Shown here one piece after another: positions 27,427 to 35,499 of a stretch of DNA of 64,000 nucleotides. The stretch is taken from the NCBI RefSeq assembly GCF_016862435.1, contig NZ_BOMY01000039.1, positions 1-64,000 of the forward strand. Direction: 5' to 3'. The notes under the pieces were generated by a model. The model was not told the origin of the DNA. It made no database searches and was given only the letters and a program-made list of their open reading frames with translations. This DNA is from Paractinoplanes tereljensis (lineage in GTDB: Bacteria; Actinomycetota; Actinomycetes; Mycobacteriales; Micromonosporaceae). A program made the position numbers and the translations under genes. Position 1 is the first letter of the stretch; each line of letters starts with the position of its first letter.

Positions 27427-27991
27427 CTCGAACATGGATGCGCTCGCCGGGCCGCCCGAAAATGCTGAGGACCTCGGCGGGACCGTCGCCGCAGCTGCCG
27501 AACCAGTGCGGCAGCTGCGTGTCGAACTCGACCGCCTCACCCATGCCGATGATGAAGTCGCGGCCGCCCAGGATAAGCCGCATCCGCCCGGACAACACGT
27601 ACAACCATTCGTAGCCGTCGTGCACCCGCGGCCTGGGCGTCGACTGGGTCGCCGGAATGATGATCTTCCACGCCTGTACGCCGTTCGGCTGCTGAGTTAG
27701 CGGAAGCACGGTGCGGCCATGAATCCGTCGCGGCTTGAGCCGGATCCGGGGGTCGCCCACCTCGGGGGCACCGACGAGATCGTCCAATGGCACCCGGTAG
27801 GCCGATGCGAGTGGAAGCAGCAGCTCCAGGCTGGGACGACGCTGGCCGTTCTCCAGGCGCGACAGGGTGCTTGTGGAGATACCGGTGCGCTCGGCCAGCT
27901 CGGCCAGGGTGACCTCTCGCTGGGCGCGGATCCGTTTCAGTCGCGGACCGACCAGGTCCAGCGCCACAGCGATCCGCGACAGGTCGTCCAT
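27395..27991 (-). CDS. XRE-family regulator with C-terminal cupin
   Basis: The 198-residue protein has an N-terminal HTH (TLAELAERTGISTSTLSRLE) and a C-terminal cupin barrel (HDGYEWLYVLSGRMRLILGG), the layout of small-molecule-sensing HTH_3/cupin_2 regulators. The ATG at 27991 (MDDLSR) is preferred; a longer reading is in frame but lacks a site. It is divergent from two small membrane proteins across a 118-bp spacer with an inverted repeat at 28022-28037, so those genes are its likely targets. Confidence 0.88.
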   Translation of the reverse strand: MDDLSRIAVALDLVGPRLKRIRAQREVTLAELAERTGISTSTLSRLENGQRRPSLELLLPLASAYRVPLDDLVGAPEVGDPRIRLKPRRIHGRTVLPLTQQPNGVQAWKIIIPATQSTPRPRVHDGYEWLYVLSGRMRLILGGRDFIIGMGEAVEFDTQLPHWFGSCGDGPAEVLSIFGRPGERIHVRATTVDGEAVH

Positions 27992-28021
27992 CGGCTCATC
28001 ACACTGCGCTTTCCCGGTTTT

Positions 28022-28037
28022 AGCAACAATCATTGCT
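28022..28037. promoter_or_regulatory. inverted repeat in divergent spacer
   Basis: AGCAA-CAATCA-TTGCT lies between the XRE-cupin gene and the small membrane protein operon. It is AT-rich against its surroundings and is a candidate operator for the adjacent regulator. Confidence 0.4.
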
Positions 28038-28109
28038 GCATCTGCAAAGGAAGGCGACGGTGAGCACCTGAGCGAACGAACCCGATGCATCACCAGAGGA
28101 GTTGCGCCC

Positions 28110-28340
28110 ATGTCCGTACAACCGCCTTCGAAGCACCAGCTGGCCCTGATGATCTGGCTGGCTGTGTTCCCCACCCTTGTCGTCCTGAACCTGGCCCTCA
28201 GCCGCCTGCTCGACGGACTGCCCGTCGTGGTTCGGACCTTCGTTCTGGTCACGATCGCCGTGCCGATCGTCATCTACGGCCTCATGCCCCAGCTGCACCG
28301 GCTCCGCGCACGACTCGTCACCGTCAAGGAGATCTCGTGA
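28110..28340 (+). CDS. small two-helix membrane protein
   Basis: This 76-residue protein has two transmembrane segments (MIWLAVFPTLVVLNLAL and FVLVTIAVPIVIYGL). The ATG follows AGAGGAG at good spacing. It overlaps the next gene as GTGA, so the two are translated together. Its topology and position beside an XRE-cupin regulator resemble actinobacterial small membrane proteins of unknown role. Confidence 0.75.
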   Translation: MSVQPPSKHQLALMIWLAVFPTLVVLNLALSRLLDGLPVVVRTFVLVTIAVPIVIYGLMPQLHRLRARLVTVKEIS

Positions 28341-28786
28341 CCTACCTGCAGCAGTCCGCACCCGCGGCAGCGCCGGCCGGGCAGCTCGCCCTGTGGCGCC
28401 TGAACCTGCTCCGCATCGGCTACCTCGTCATGGGAGTCGGCCTCGTCGTGGTCAAATGGCCTCTCCTGTTCGCCGACCGGTCCTGGGGCCTGGCCGAAGG
28501 CACCGTCGAGTGCCTGCTCGTGGCCATGTCGGTCCTGGCTCTGTTCGGACTTCGGCATCCCCAGCGGATGCTGCCCATCCTGCTGTTCGAGGTCGCGTGG
28601 AAGCTGCTCTGGCTCGGCGTCTTCGCCCTGCCGCCGTGGCTGGACAACCAGCTCGACAGCGGCACCCGCGAGCAGGCCGGCACCATCCTCTGGGTGGTAA
28701 TCATCATCGTCGTCATCCCCTGGCGCCATGTGTTCACCCAGTACGTGCTGGCCTCGGGGCAGCCGTGGCGCCGACATACCTCTTGA
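28337..28786 (+). CDS. four-helix membrane protein, DoxX-like in size
   Basis: The protein has 149 residues from GTG 28337, fixed by the 4-bp overlap with the preceding stop. It has four hydrophobic segments (LRIGYLVMGVGLVVV, CLLVAMSVLALFGL, LLFEVAWKLLWLGVF, TILWVVIIIVVIPW). No motif identifies a reaction. A longer in-frame ORF reading into the upstream gene is rejected. Confidence 0.75.
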   Translation: MTYLQQSAPAAAPAGQLALWRLNLLRIGYLVMGVGLVVVKWPLLFADRSWGLAEGTVECLLVAMSVLALFGLRHPQRMLPILLFEVAWKLLWLGVFALPPWLDNQLDSGTREQAGTILWVVIIIVVIPWRHVFTQYVLASGQPWRRHTS

Positions 28787-28788
28787 CC

Positions 28789-28806
28789 GGTAGGAAATAT
28801 CCTACC
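28789..28806. promoter_or_regulatory. 18-bp perfect inverted repeat, probable ArsR operator
   Basis: GGTAGGA-AATA-TCCTACC ends 12 bp before the VOC gene ATG, overlapping where the promoter -10 region must lie. The ArsR gene two positions downstream is the obvious ligand, giving an autoregulated operon. Confidence 0.65.
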
Positions 28807-28818
28807 TATTGTTGGGGC

Positions 28819-29196
28819 ATGACGATCACACACATCGACGTGGTGTCCCTGCCGGTGAGCGACCAGGAGCGGGCCCGCGACTTCTACGTCGGAACGCTCG
28901 GCTTCGAGCTGGTGCGCCAGAACAAGATGGGCCCGGCCCAGCAGTGGATCCAGGTCGCGCCGAAAGGTGCGCAGACCTCGATCACGCTGGTCACCTGGTT
29001 CGACACCATGCCGGCCGGGTCGCTGCAGGGCCTGGTCCTGCACGCCGACGACATCGACGCCGAGGTCGCGGCGCTGACCGCGAAGGGAGTGCAGATGCCC
29101 GACGGGGTCCAGGACGCGCCGTGGGGCCGGTACGCGGTGTTCACCGACCCCGACGGCAACCGGCTCGTCCTGCAGGGACGACCGCCCCGTGCCTGA
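28819..29196 (+). CDS. VOC (glyoxalase/bleomycin-resistance-like) superfamily protein
   Basis: The 125-residue protein carries the paired beta-alpha-beta-beta-beta modules of the VOC fold: SLPVSDQERARDFYVGTLGF at the start and YAVFTDPDGNRLVLQ at the end. VOC enzymes bind a divalent metal and act on small ketones, thiols or epoxides. It is first in a three-gene operon with ArsR and SRPBCC genes, overlapping ArsR by 8 bp. The substrate is unknown. Confidence 0.9.
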   Translation: MTITHIDVVSLPVSDQERARDFYVGTLGFELVRQNKMGPAQQWIQVAPKGAQTSITLVTWFDTMPAGSLQGLVLHADDIDAEVAALTAKGVQMPDGVQDAPWGRYAVFTDPDGNRLVLQGRPPRA

Positions 29197-29506
29197 GGTC
29201 GACGTCTTCACCGCGATCGCCAACCCGGCCCGCCGCGAGGTGCTGCGACTGCTGCGCGACGGCGGCCCGCACCCCGTGGCGCGGCTGGCCGAACGGTTCG
29301 ACATGAGCCGGCCCAGCCTGTCGGAGCATCTGCGCCTGCTCAAGGACGCCGGCCTGGTCACCGAACGCCGGGCCGGCCGCCAGCGGCTCTATTCCTTGGA
29401 GGCCGGGCCCTTGCAGGAGCTGGCTGGATGGCTCGCGCCCTACGAACAGTTCTGGCGCGGGAAGATGAGCGATCTCGCGACGTTCCTGGATGCCGACGAT
29501 GACTGA
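29189..29506 (+). CDS. ArsR-family winged-helix repressor
   Basis: The protein has 105 residues from GTG 29189. The wHTH reads NPARREVLRLL, then ARLAERFDMSRPSLSEHLRLL and a wing RRAGRQRLYSL. It lacks the Cys pairs of metal-sensing ArsR proteins and belongs to the group that is encoded with SRPBCC (AHSA1) partners. It probably binds 28789-28806. Confidence 0.92.
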   Translation: MPEVDVFTAIANPARREVLRLLRDGGPHPVARLAERFDMSRPSLSEHLRLLKDAGLVTERRAGRQRLYSLEAGPLQELAGWLAPYEQFWRGKMSDLATFLDADDD

Positions 29507-29924
29507 CGAGCCGACCTCGATCGAGGTCGACCAGTACCTGCCGCATCCGCCGGGCAAGGTGTGGCGGGCGCTGACCGACCCGGCCCGGCTGGCCACCTGG
29601 TTGATGCCGAGCGACTTCGCGCCGGTCCTCGGGCACCGGTTCACGTTCCGCACCGCACCGCGGCCCGGGTTCGACGGCATCGTGCACTGCCAGGTGCTCG
29701 ATCTGGAGCCCGAGCGGCTGCTGCGCTGGTCCTGGTGCAACGGCACCCTCGACAGCACGGTGACCTGGACCCTGACCGCCGAGGGCCACGGCACCCGCCT
29801 GTTCCTGCGCCACGACGGCTTCGACCCCGGCGATCCCTGGCAGCAGCAGGCCATGCGGATCATGGGCGGCGGCTGGCGGTCGCACATCATGCGGGCTCTG
29901 GAGGCCGAACTCGCCGCCGGATGA
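29499..29924 (+). CDS. SRPBCC/AHSA1-type ligand-binding protein
   Basis: The protein has about 141 residues with the START/Bet v1 pattern of AHSA1 proteins (PPGKVWRALTDPARLATWLM, RLLRWSW, RLFLRHDGF). ATG 29499 overlaps the ArsR stop by 8 bp; ATG 29490 is also in frame. It probably binds a hydrophobic small molecule that is linked to the ArsR regulator's signal. Confidence 0.85.
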   Translation: MTDEPTSIEVDQYLPHPPGKVWRALTDPARLATWLMPSDFAPVLGHRFTFRTAPRPGFDGIVHCQVLDLEPERLLRWSWCNGTLDSTVTWTLTAEGHGTRLFLRHDGFDPGDPWQQQAMRIMGGGWRSHIMRALEAELAAG

Positions 29925-29945
29925 ATCGCTGCTAAGTTGATCGGA

Positions 29946-29971
29946 GGTGTGCCGGGAAGTCTGGTCGGCGA
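29946..29971 (+). promoter_or_regulatory. conserved cation-transporter leader element, copy A
   Basis: The core GCCGGGAAGTCTGGTCGGC (29951-29969) lies 39 nt before the GTG of the NhaD/ArsB-type permease. CCGG and CTGG can form a hairpin with a GAAGT loop. The same sequence recurs before NhaA (33102-33127) and the CaCA exchanger (34141-34166). It is probably an RNA element of riboswitch type. Confidence 0.75.
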
Positions 29972-30008
29972 TCGATGACGGCTGACCGAGTTCCAGGGAG
30001 AAACCTGC

Positions 30009-31307
30009 GTGGGCGTGCTCGCCTGGATCGCGGTGGCGGTGTTCGTGACGGCGTACGCACTGATCGCCACCGAGAAGATCAACCGGGTGGCGGTGGCGCT
30101 CGCCGGAGCGTCGATCATGCTGGCGCTCGGGATCACGGACGCCGAGCACGCGTTCTTCTCCGAGGACTCGGGCATCGACTGGAACGTCGTCTTCCTGCTG
30201 CTCGGCATGATGCTCATCGTCGGCGTGCTGAAACAGACCGGCCTGTTCGAGTACGTGGCGATCTGGGCGGCCAAGAAGGCGCGCGGCCGCCCGTTCCCGA
30301 TCATGGTGATTCTGATCGTCGTCACCGGTGTCGTGTCGGCCGCGCTCGACAACGTGACCACCGTACTGCTGGTGGCGCCGGTGACGCTGCTGGTGTGCGA
30401 TCGGCTCGGCGTACCCCCGGTGCCGTTCTTGATCTCCGAGGTTCTCGCCTCGAACATCGGTGGCACGGCGACGCTGGTCGGCGACCCGCCGAACATCATC
30501 ATCGCCAGCCGGTCCGGGCTGACCTTCAACGACTTCCTCAGCGTGCTGGCCCCGTTCATCGTGGTCGTGCTCGCGGTGCTGGTGGTGCTGTGCCGGTTCA
30601 TGTTCCGGGCGGCGTTCCGCTACGACGCCGCCCGGGTCGAGCGGGTGATGGCGCTCCACGAACGCGACGCCATCCGGAATCCCCGCCTGGTCGCGCTCAG
30701 CCTGGCGGTGCTGGGCGCGGTCCTGGTCGCGTTCGGCCTGCACACCCTGCTCGGCCTGGAGCCGTCGGTGGTGGCGCTGCTCGGCGGGTTGCTGCTGCTC
30801 GCGCTGTCTCGCCTGGACGCGACCGAGGTCGCCAAGGATGTCGAGTGGCCGACCCTGGTGTTCTTCGCCGGCCTGTTCGTCATGGTCGGTGGGCTGGTCG
30901 CCACCGGGGTCATCGACAGCCTCGCGCACGCCGCCACCGACGCGGTCGCCGGCAAGCTGTGGCCGGCCACCCTGCTGCTGCTCTGGGCCTCGGCCGGTCT
31001 GTCGGCGGTCGTCGACAACATCCCGTACGTGGCCACGATGAGCCCGATCGTCGCCGAGCTGGTCGACGCCTCGGGCGGCAACGACCACGCCCAGGTGCTG
31101 TGGTGGGCCCTCGCCATCGGCGCCGACCTGGGCGGCAACGCCACCGCCGTCGGCGCCTCGGCCAACGTCGTCGTGCTCGGAATCGCCGAACGGGCCGGGC
31201 ATCGCATCTCGTTCTGGGGCTTCACCAAGTACGGGCTGATCGTCACCGCCATCTCGGTCGCGCTGGCCGTGCCGTACCTCTGGCTGCGCTTTTTCGCCTT
31301 TTCCTGA
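30009..31307 (+). CDS. ArsB/NhaD ion-transporter superfamily permease
   Basis: The permease has 432 residues and about twelve hydrophobic segments. It shows the superfamily's two conserved re-entrant motifs, LDNVTTVLLVAPV and GGTATLVGDPPNIIIASRSG, with a second matched set later (VVDNIPYVATM, GADLGGNATAVGASAN). Members exchange Na+ for H+ or export arsenite or dicarboxylates; the pattern here is closest to NhaD-like antiporters. The GTG follows AGGGAGAA. The shared leader and the adjacent nhaA favour Na+/Li+/H+ homeostasis. It is convergent with the CBS gene, 3 bp apart. Confidence 0.85.
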   Translation: MGVLAWIAVAVFVTAYALIATEKINRVAVALAGASIMLALGITDAEHAFFSEDSGIDWNVVFLLLGMMLIVGVLKQTGLFEYVAIWAAKKARGRPFPIMVILIVVTGVVSAALDNVTTVLLVAPVTLLVCDRLGVPPVPFLISEVLASNIGGTATLVGDPPNIIIASRSGLTFNDFLSVLAPFIVVVLAVLVVLCRFMFRAAFRYDAARVERVMALHERDAIRNPRLVALSLAVLGAVLVAFGLHTLLGLEPSVVALLGGLLLLALSRLDATEVAKDVEWPTLVFFAGLFVMVGGLVATGVIDSLAHAATDAVAGKLWPATLLLLWASAGLSAVVDNIPYVATMSPIVAELVDASGGNDHAQVLWWALAIGADLGGNATAVGASANVVVLGIAERAGHRISFWGFTKYGLIVTAISVALAVPYLWLRFFAFS

Positions 31308-31310
31308 TTC

Positions 31311-31757
31311 TCAGGTCCCGAGCATCCGGTCGAGCAGACCGTCGAGCGTTATCGCACCGGTCATCACCCGGTCGGCGTCGACCACCGCGACCAAGGGCAC
31401 GTTCGAACGGGCCATCACCGAGGCAACCTCCAACAGCGTCGCGTCGGCGCTGACCGCCGGAAGCTCCGGCCGGTTGCGTGGCAGCAGGTCGGCCACCGTG
31501 CGGTCGCCGATCCCGTCGAAGATCACGTCGGCGGCGGCCTCGTCGATCACCCGGGCCAGGGCCGGATCGTCCTGGCAGTAGGACGGCAACGCCATCCGCA
31601 GCACCTGCGTGCCGGCCAGCACCGTCAACGGACGACCCTTCCCGTCGACCACCACCAGACCCGGCAGATCCTGCGCCGCCAGCACCCGGGCCGCCTCCCG
31701 AGCCGGCATGCTCTCCACCACCGTGGTCATCTGGACAGCCACGTCCCGTGCGCGCAT
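31311..31757 (-). CDS. two-CBS-domain protein
   Basis: The 148-residue protein consists of a CBS pair (PAREAARVLAAQDLPGLVVV and DATLLEVASVMARSNVPLVA). CBS pairs sense adenosine nucleotides or ionic strength and often gate transporters or channels. It starts 15 bp after nhaA on the same strand, so a role in regulating that antiporter is plausible but inferred. Confidence 0.88.
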   Translation of the reverse strand: MRARDVAVQMTTVVESMPAREAARVLAAQDLPGLVVVDGKGRPLTVLAGTQVLRMALPSYCQDDPALARVIDEAAADVIFDGIGDRTVADLLPRNRPELPAVSADATLLEVASVMARSNVPLVAVVDADRVMTGAITLDGLLDRMLGT

Positions 31758-31772
31758 GACCCGACCCTACGC

Positions 31773-33068
31773 TCAAGCGCGCAGGTCCCGGCGCTGGTAG
31801 ATGTCGGGGATGTCGTCGCGGTCGCGATCCACCTGCTCGGCCTCCCGGATCCGCCGGTAGACGCGGTTGCGGGCCCGCAACACGACCGACGCCAGCATCG
31901 CGGCGACCAGCGAGCCCAGCAGCACCGCCACCTTCACGTGGTCGTCCCGCTCGCCGGCGCCGAAGGCCAGCTCGCCGATCAGCAGCGACACCGTGAACCC
32001 GATCCCGGCCAGCACGGCCAGGCCGGCCATGTCGATCCAGGACAGGCCGGAGTCGATCGTCGCCCGGGTGAAACGGGCCGTGAGCCACGTCGCGAGCAGG
32101 ATCCCGATCGGTTTCCCGACGACCAGCCCGACCATGATCCCGATGGCGATCGGATCGGACAGCGCCGAGGTCAGACCCTCGACGCCGCCGATCGCGACGC
32201 CCGCCGACATGAACGCGAAGACCGGCACCGCGATCCCGGCCGAGATCGGCCGGAACCGGTGCTCGAAGTGCTCGGCCAGACCCGGGCCGGCGTCCGGGCC
32301 GCCGGCCCGCTCGGAGCGCAGAACCGGGACCGCGAAGCCGAGCAGCACCCCGGCAACGGTCGCGTGGATCCCGGAGGCGTGCACGAGTGCCCACGCCGCG
32401 AACGCCAGCGGCAACAGCAGCCACCAGGATCGAACCCGCCGCTGCACCAGCACGGTGAACAGCGCCAGCGGCAGCAGAGCCGCGAGCAGCGGCAACACGG
32501 ACAGGTGGGCGGTGTAGAAAACGGCGATGATCACGATCGCCAGGAGGTCGTCCACGACCGCCAGGGTCAGCAGGAACGTGCGCAACGCCGTCGGCAGCGA
32601 CCGCCCGACCACGGCCAGCACGGCCAGCGCGAACGCGATGTCGGTCGCCGTCGGGATCGCCCAGCCCTGCACCTCGCCGCCCAGATTGACCAGCGTGTAG
32701 AACACCGCGGGCACGATCACGCCACCGGCCGCGGCGGCCACCGGCACCGCCGCCCGCCGCGGATCGCGCAGATCACCGGCCACGAACTCGCGTTTGAGCT
32801 CCAGCCCGGCGACGAAGAAGAAGATCGCCAGCAGGCCGTCGGCCGCCCAGGTGCCCAGCGACAGGTCCAGGTGCAGCGCGGACGGGCCGACGGTGAAGCC
32901 GACCAGTTTGTCGTAGCCCCCGGACCAGGGCGAATTCGCCCAGATCAGCGCGACCAGGGTGCCGGCCAGCAGCAACGCGCCGCCGATCGTCTCCTTGCGG
33001 AGCACGTCGGCGATCCGCCGCGCCTCACCCCAGGAGCCGGGGCTGAACAAACGGGGTGCTTCACTCAC
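31773..33068 (-). CDS. nhaA: Na+/H+ antiporter NhaA
   Basis: This 431-residue antiporter has clear NhaA motifs: GLELKREFVAGDLRDPRRA, TDIAFALAVLAVVG, the ion-binding aspartate pair in LAVVDDLLAIVIIAVFY, and GKPIGI late in the protein. It exchanges cytoplasmic Na+ or Li+ for protons. GTG 33068 is chosen over GTG 33101 because the leader core then lies 35 nt upstream, matching 39 and 34 nt at the other two copies; at 33101 it would be only 2 nt away. The CBS gene follows in the same transcript. Confidence 0.93.
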   Translation of the reverse strand: MSEAPRLFSPGSWGEARRIADVLRKETIGGALLLAGTLVALIWANSPWSGGYDKLVGFTVGPSALHLDLSLGTWAADGLLAIFFFVAGLELKREFVAGDLRDPRRAAVPVAAAAGGVIVPAVFYTLVNLGGEVQGWAIPTATDIAFALAVLAVVGRSLPTALRTFLLTLAVVDDLLAIVIIAVFYTAHLSVLPLLAALLPLALFTVLVQRRVRSWWLLLPLAFAAWALVHASGIHATVAGVLLGFAVPVLRSERAGGPDAGPGLAEHFEHRFRPISAGIAVPVFAFMSAGVAIGGVEGLTSALSDPIAIGIMVGLVVGKPIGILLATWLTARFTRATIDSGLSWIDMAGLAVLAGIGFTVSLLIGELAFGAGERDDHVKVAVLLGSLVAAMLASVVLRARNRVYRRIREAEQVDRDRDDIPDIYQRRDLRA

Positions 33069-33101
33069 GGACGGGCCAGCTTTCGGGGTCGGGACAGTCA
33101 C

Positions 33102-33127
33102 TTGCCGACCAGACTTCCCGGCGCACC
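33102..33127 (-). promoter_or_regulatory. conserved cation-transporter leader element, copy B (nhaA)
   Basis: On the minus strand the 19-nt core (33104-33122) is identical to copy A. The flank before it is GGTGC rather than GGTGT. It ends 35 nt before GTG 33068 of nhaA. Confidence 0.75.
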
Positions 33128-33164
33128 GTGGACCAACGTACCCGCTCCGGAGCCGAATATCCGG

Positions 33165-34108
33165 TCAGGCCGACAACAGCAGTGGGGCGACGATCGCGTA
33201 CGCCAGGGTCAGCAGGACACCGTCGAGCCGGGTGAGCCGCAGGCCGCGGCGCAACAGCAGCCAGGCCAGGCCGGCGCTCAGGACCATGGTCAAGGTCAAG
33301 ACCATTCCGGCGTACGCCGTGGCGCCGTCCGCGAAGCCGATCACCGCGCCGCCGACGAGGCTGTTGAACAGGTTGCTGCCGAACAGGTTCCCGACGACCA
33401 GGTCCGACTCGCCCCGGCGTTGCGCCTGCACCGAGGTGACCAGCTCGGGCAGGGAGGTGCCGAGCGCCACCAGGGTGAAGCCGATGACCAGCTGCGACAC
33501 GCCGAGACTGGCCGCGACCGCCGACGCGCCGGTCACCAGCAGCTGAGCTCCGTCCAGCACGCCGAGGAGGCCGAGAACCGCCCGCAGCACCTCCAGGCCG
33601 GTGCGGTGTGGACGAGCGACGAACTCCTCGACGTCGCCGGCCAGCCCGGCCTCGGCGCGGCCGTCGCGGGCCCACCGCACCAACAGCCACAGGGCGGCCA
33701 GGCCGGCCGCGGCCAGGATCACGGCGGTCCGCACGCCCAGGCCCACGACGACGGCGATCAGCCCGAACAGGCCGACCGCGGCGACGGCGAGCGGCACCTC
33801 ACGCCGGATCACTCGCGACGCCACCGGGATCGGGGCGATCAGCGCCGCACGCCGAGCAGCAGCGTCAGGTTCAGGATGTTCGAGCCGACGATGTTGCCGA
33901 CCGCGATGCCGTTGTCACCGCGGGCCGCGGCCAGACCGGAGACCAGGAACTCCGGAGCCGAGGTACCCAGGCCGATCACCACGACACCGACGACGACCGG
34001 AGATATCCGCAACCGGCGGGCGAGCCGGGACGAACCGAGCACGAGATGGTCGGCCGCAACGGCCAGCAGGATCAGGCCGGCGACCGCGCCGGCAATGTCG
34101 AGGATCAT
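33165..34108 (-). pseudogene. frameshifted CaCA-family Na+/Ca2+ (K+/Ca2+) exchanger
   Basis: Two ORFs hold the two halves of one YrbG-like exchanger. The 5' half (33839-34108) has alpha-1 motif GLGTSAPEFLVSGLAAARGD and ends LLLGVRR-stop. The 3' half (33165-33824) has alpha-2 motif ALGTSLPELVTSVQAQRRGE. Reading one base out near 33845-33850 restores GVAALIAPIPVASRVIRRE, exactly what the family has between the repeats. A single-base deletion, a sequencing error, or recoding are the options. It has the same leader as nhaA and the NhaD-like gene. Confidence 0.82.
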
Positions 34109-34140
34109 GGTGTGCCCCCTGTGGACGGCCTTCTACCTCA

Positions 34141-34166
34141 TCGCCGACCAGGCTTCCCGGCACACC
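34141..34166 (-). promoter_or_regulatory. conserved cation-transporter leader element, copy C
   Basis: This minus-strand copy (core 34143-34161) differs from copies A and B at one core base (AAGC for AAGT). The GGTGTGCC that opens it (34159-34166) is perfectly complementary to GGCACACC immediately before the exchanger ATG (34109-34116). Pairing would enclose the GGGGG ribosome-binding site, a plausible off-state. Confidence 0.75.
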
Positions 34167-34213
34167 TTCATTCACCGTACCGGACGCAGCGGAGCTCCGG
34201 GTGGGGTCGCGGC

Positions 34214-35179
34214 TCAGACGACGCGGCCCGAGAACGCGACGAGGCGGTCCAGCACAGGCGCATCCTCGCTGATCGGGATCGCGGGGCCGAAGCCCGCGCT
34301 CTCGCGCAGCTCGGGCGTGACGATCTGCTCGGCGAGGCCGAGGACGTAGGTGGCGACCTCATCGGACACGGTCACCTTCCGCCCCGTGGCCGAGGCGAAG
34401 TCCCACGCGTGCACGAGAAACTCCACGGACAGGATGCCCGCCGCGAAGGCCGCCGGCAGCTCCTGCGGCCCGGCCTGCACCGTGCCCTCAAGGCCCCGCC
34501 GCATCCAGGTCTCGACCGCCTGCCGCGCCGCCTCGGCGATCCGCGACTCGAGGTCACCGGCCGGCGCGGGCGCGAGCGTGCCGCCGGCCAGGCTGGCCAA
34601 CGAGGTCAGCGAACCCCGAAGGTGCGTTTCGAGCTGACCCACGGTGAACTCGGTGCACGGCGTCGACTTGCCGAGGTCGTCCTCGCCGAGGCCGCGCAGC
34701 ACGTGCTGCAGCACGGCGAGCGTCGCGTTGGCCGAGGTGAGTGGATCGAGGCGCTCCGGGGCGGCGGCCCACTCGTCGGGACCCGCGTCACCGGCGGCGG
34801 CAGCCCGCTCGAGCCGCTCGAAGAAGTGGGTCCAGCCTTCGAGCACACCCTCACCCTTGTCCGCGGGCAGGCCGTCGTGGACCAGGCGCACGAGGGTGCC
34901 GCCGTCGACCGGCTCGATCGTGATGACCACCGTGTCCATCCGGGAATCGGGCGAATCCTCCCAGCCGAATCCGAGCACGAGACGCCGGCCGGGGTCGACC
35001 TCGATGATCGTGCCGACCGCGACCGCCATCGGGGTGAGAGTCCAGCGGAACTCCCCACCCGCCCGCAGATCGACCCGGGCGGAGACGGTGAGCCAGCGTC
35101 GCAGACGATCGGGCTCGGTGATGAGCGCAAAGGCCTCGTCGGCGGAGACGGGCAGCAACGCGGTCTTCTCAACGATCAC
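34214..35179 (-). CDS. SRPBCC domain fused to TIGR03086-type (DinB/MDMPI-like) domain
   Basis: The protein has 321 residues. Residues 1-145 form an AHSA1/SRPBCC domain (VSADEAFALITEPDRLRRWL, FGWEDSP). About 150-321 is a TIGR03086/mycothiol-dependent maleylpyruvate-isomerase-like helical domain (KSTPCTEFTVGQLETHLRG, VEFLVHAWDFASATGR) that usually binds a metal and may act with mycothiol. The GTG at 35179 overlaps the ArsR stop as GTGA. It could be a thiol transferase or ligand-binding partner of the ArsR regulator. Confidence 0.87.
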   Translation of the reverse strand: MIVEKTALLPVSADEAFALITEPDRLRRWLTVSARVDLRAGGEFRWTLTPMAVAVGTIIEVDPGRRLVLGFGWEDSPDSRMDTVVITIEPVDGGTLVRLVHDGLPADKGEGVLEGWTHFFERLERAAAAGDAGPDEWAAAPERLDPLTSANATLAVLQHVLRGLGEDDLGKSTPCTEFTVGQLETHLRGSLTSLASLAGGTLAPAPAGDLESRIAEAARQAVETWMRRGLEGTVQAGPQELPAAFAAGILSVEFLVHAWDFASATGRKVTVSDEVATYVLGLAEQIVTPELRESAGFGPAIPISEDAPVLDRLVAFSGRVV

Positions 35180-35499
35180 GAGTGATGCTCCTCGGGGTGC
35201 GTAGTGGCTCTCTTGGTGGCGTCGGCCACCAGGAGCTCGAGCTCGGTGCTCCAGAAGCGGTCGATCTCGGCGCGCAGCTGGGCGATGCCGGCGGGCACCA
35301 CGCTGTAGTGGCGGTGCCGGCCCTCCTTGCGGGCGGTCACCAGCCCGGCGTCGGCCAGCACCGCAAGGTGCTGGGAGATCGCCGGCCGGGTGGCCGTGAA
35401 GTGCTCGGCCAGCTCGCTGACCGTCTTCGGACCGGCCGCCAGCAGCTGCAACAGGCGTCGCCGGGTCGGCTCGGCGGCTGCGGAGAAGGCGTCGGCCAC
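35176..35499 (-). CDS. ArsR-family winged-helix regulator
   Basis: This is a 107-residue wHTH regulator (AEPTRRRLLQLLAAGPKTVSELAEHF, RPAISQHLAVLADAGLV, wing RKEGRHRHYSV). No metal-binding Cys motif is seen. It is translationally coupled to the SRPBCC fusion, the second such ArsR/SRPBCC pair in the window, but no palindrome like the one at 28789 was found upstream. Confidence 0.92.
   Translation of the reverse strand: MADAFSAAAEPTRRRLLQLLAAGPKTVSELAEHFTATRPAISQHLAVLADAGLVTARKEGRHRHYSVVPAGIAQLRAEIDRFWSTELELLVADATKRATTHPEEHHS

Noticed and set aside
29946..29971. Similarity of the leader element to the GGGAA box of cobalamin riboswitches
   Set aside because: Only GGGAAG is shared. The flanking conserved boxes of cobalamin riboswitches are absent, and the genes are not B12-related.
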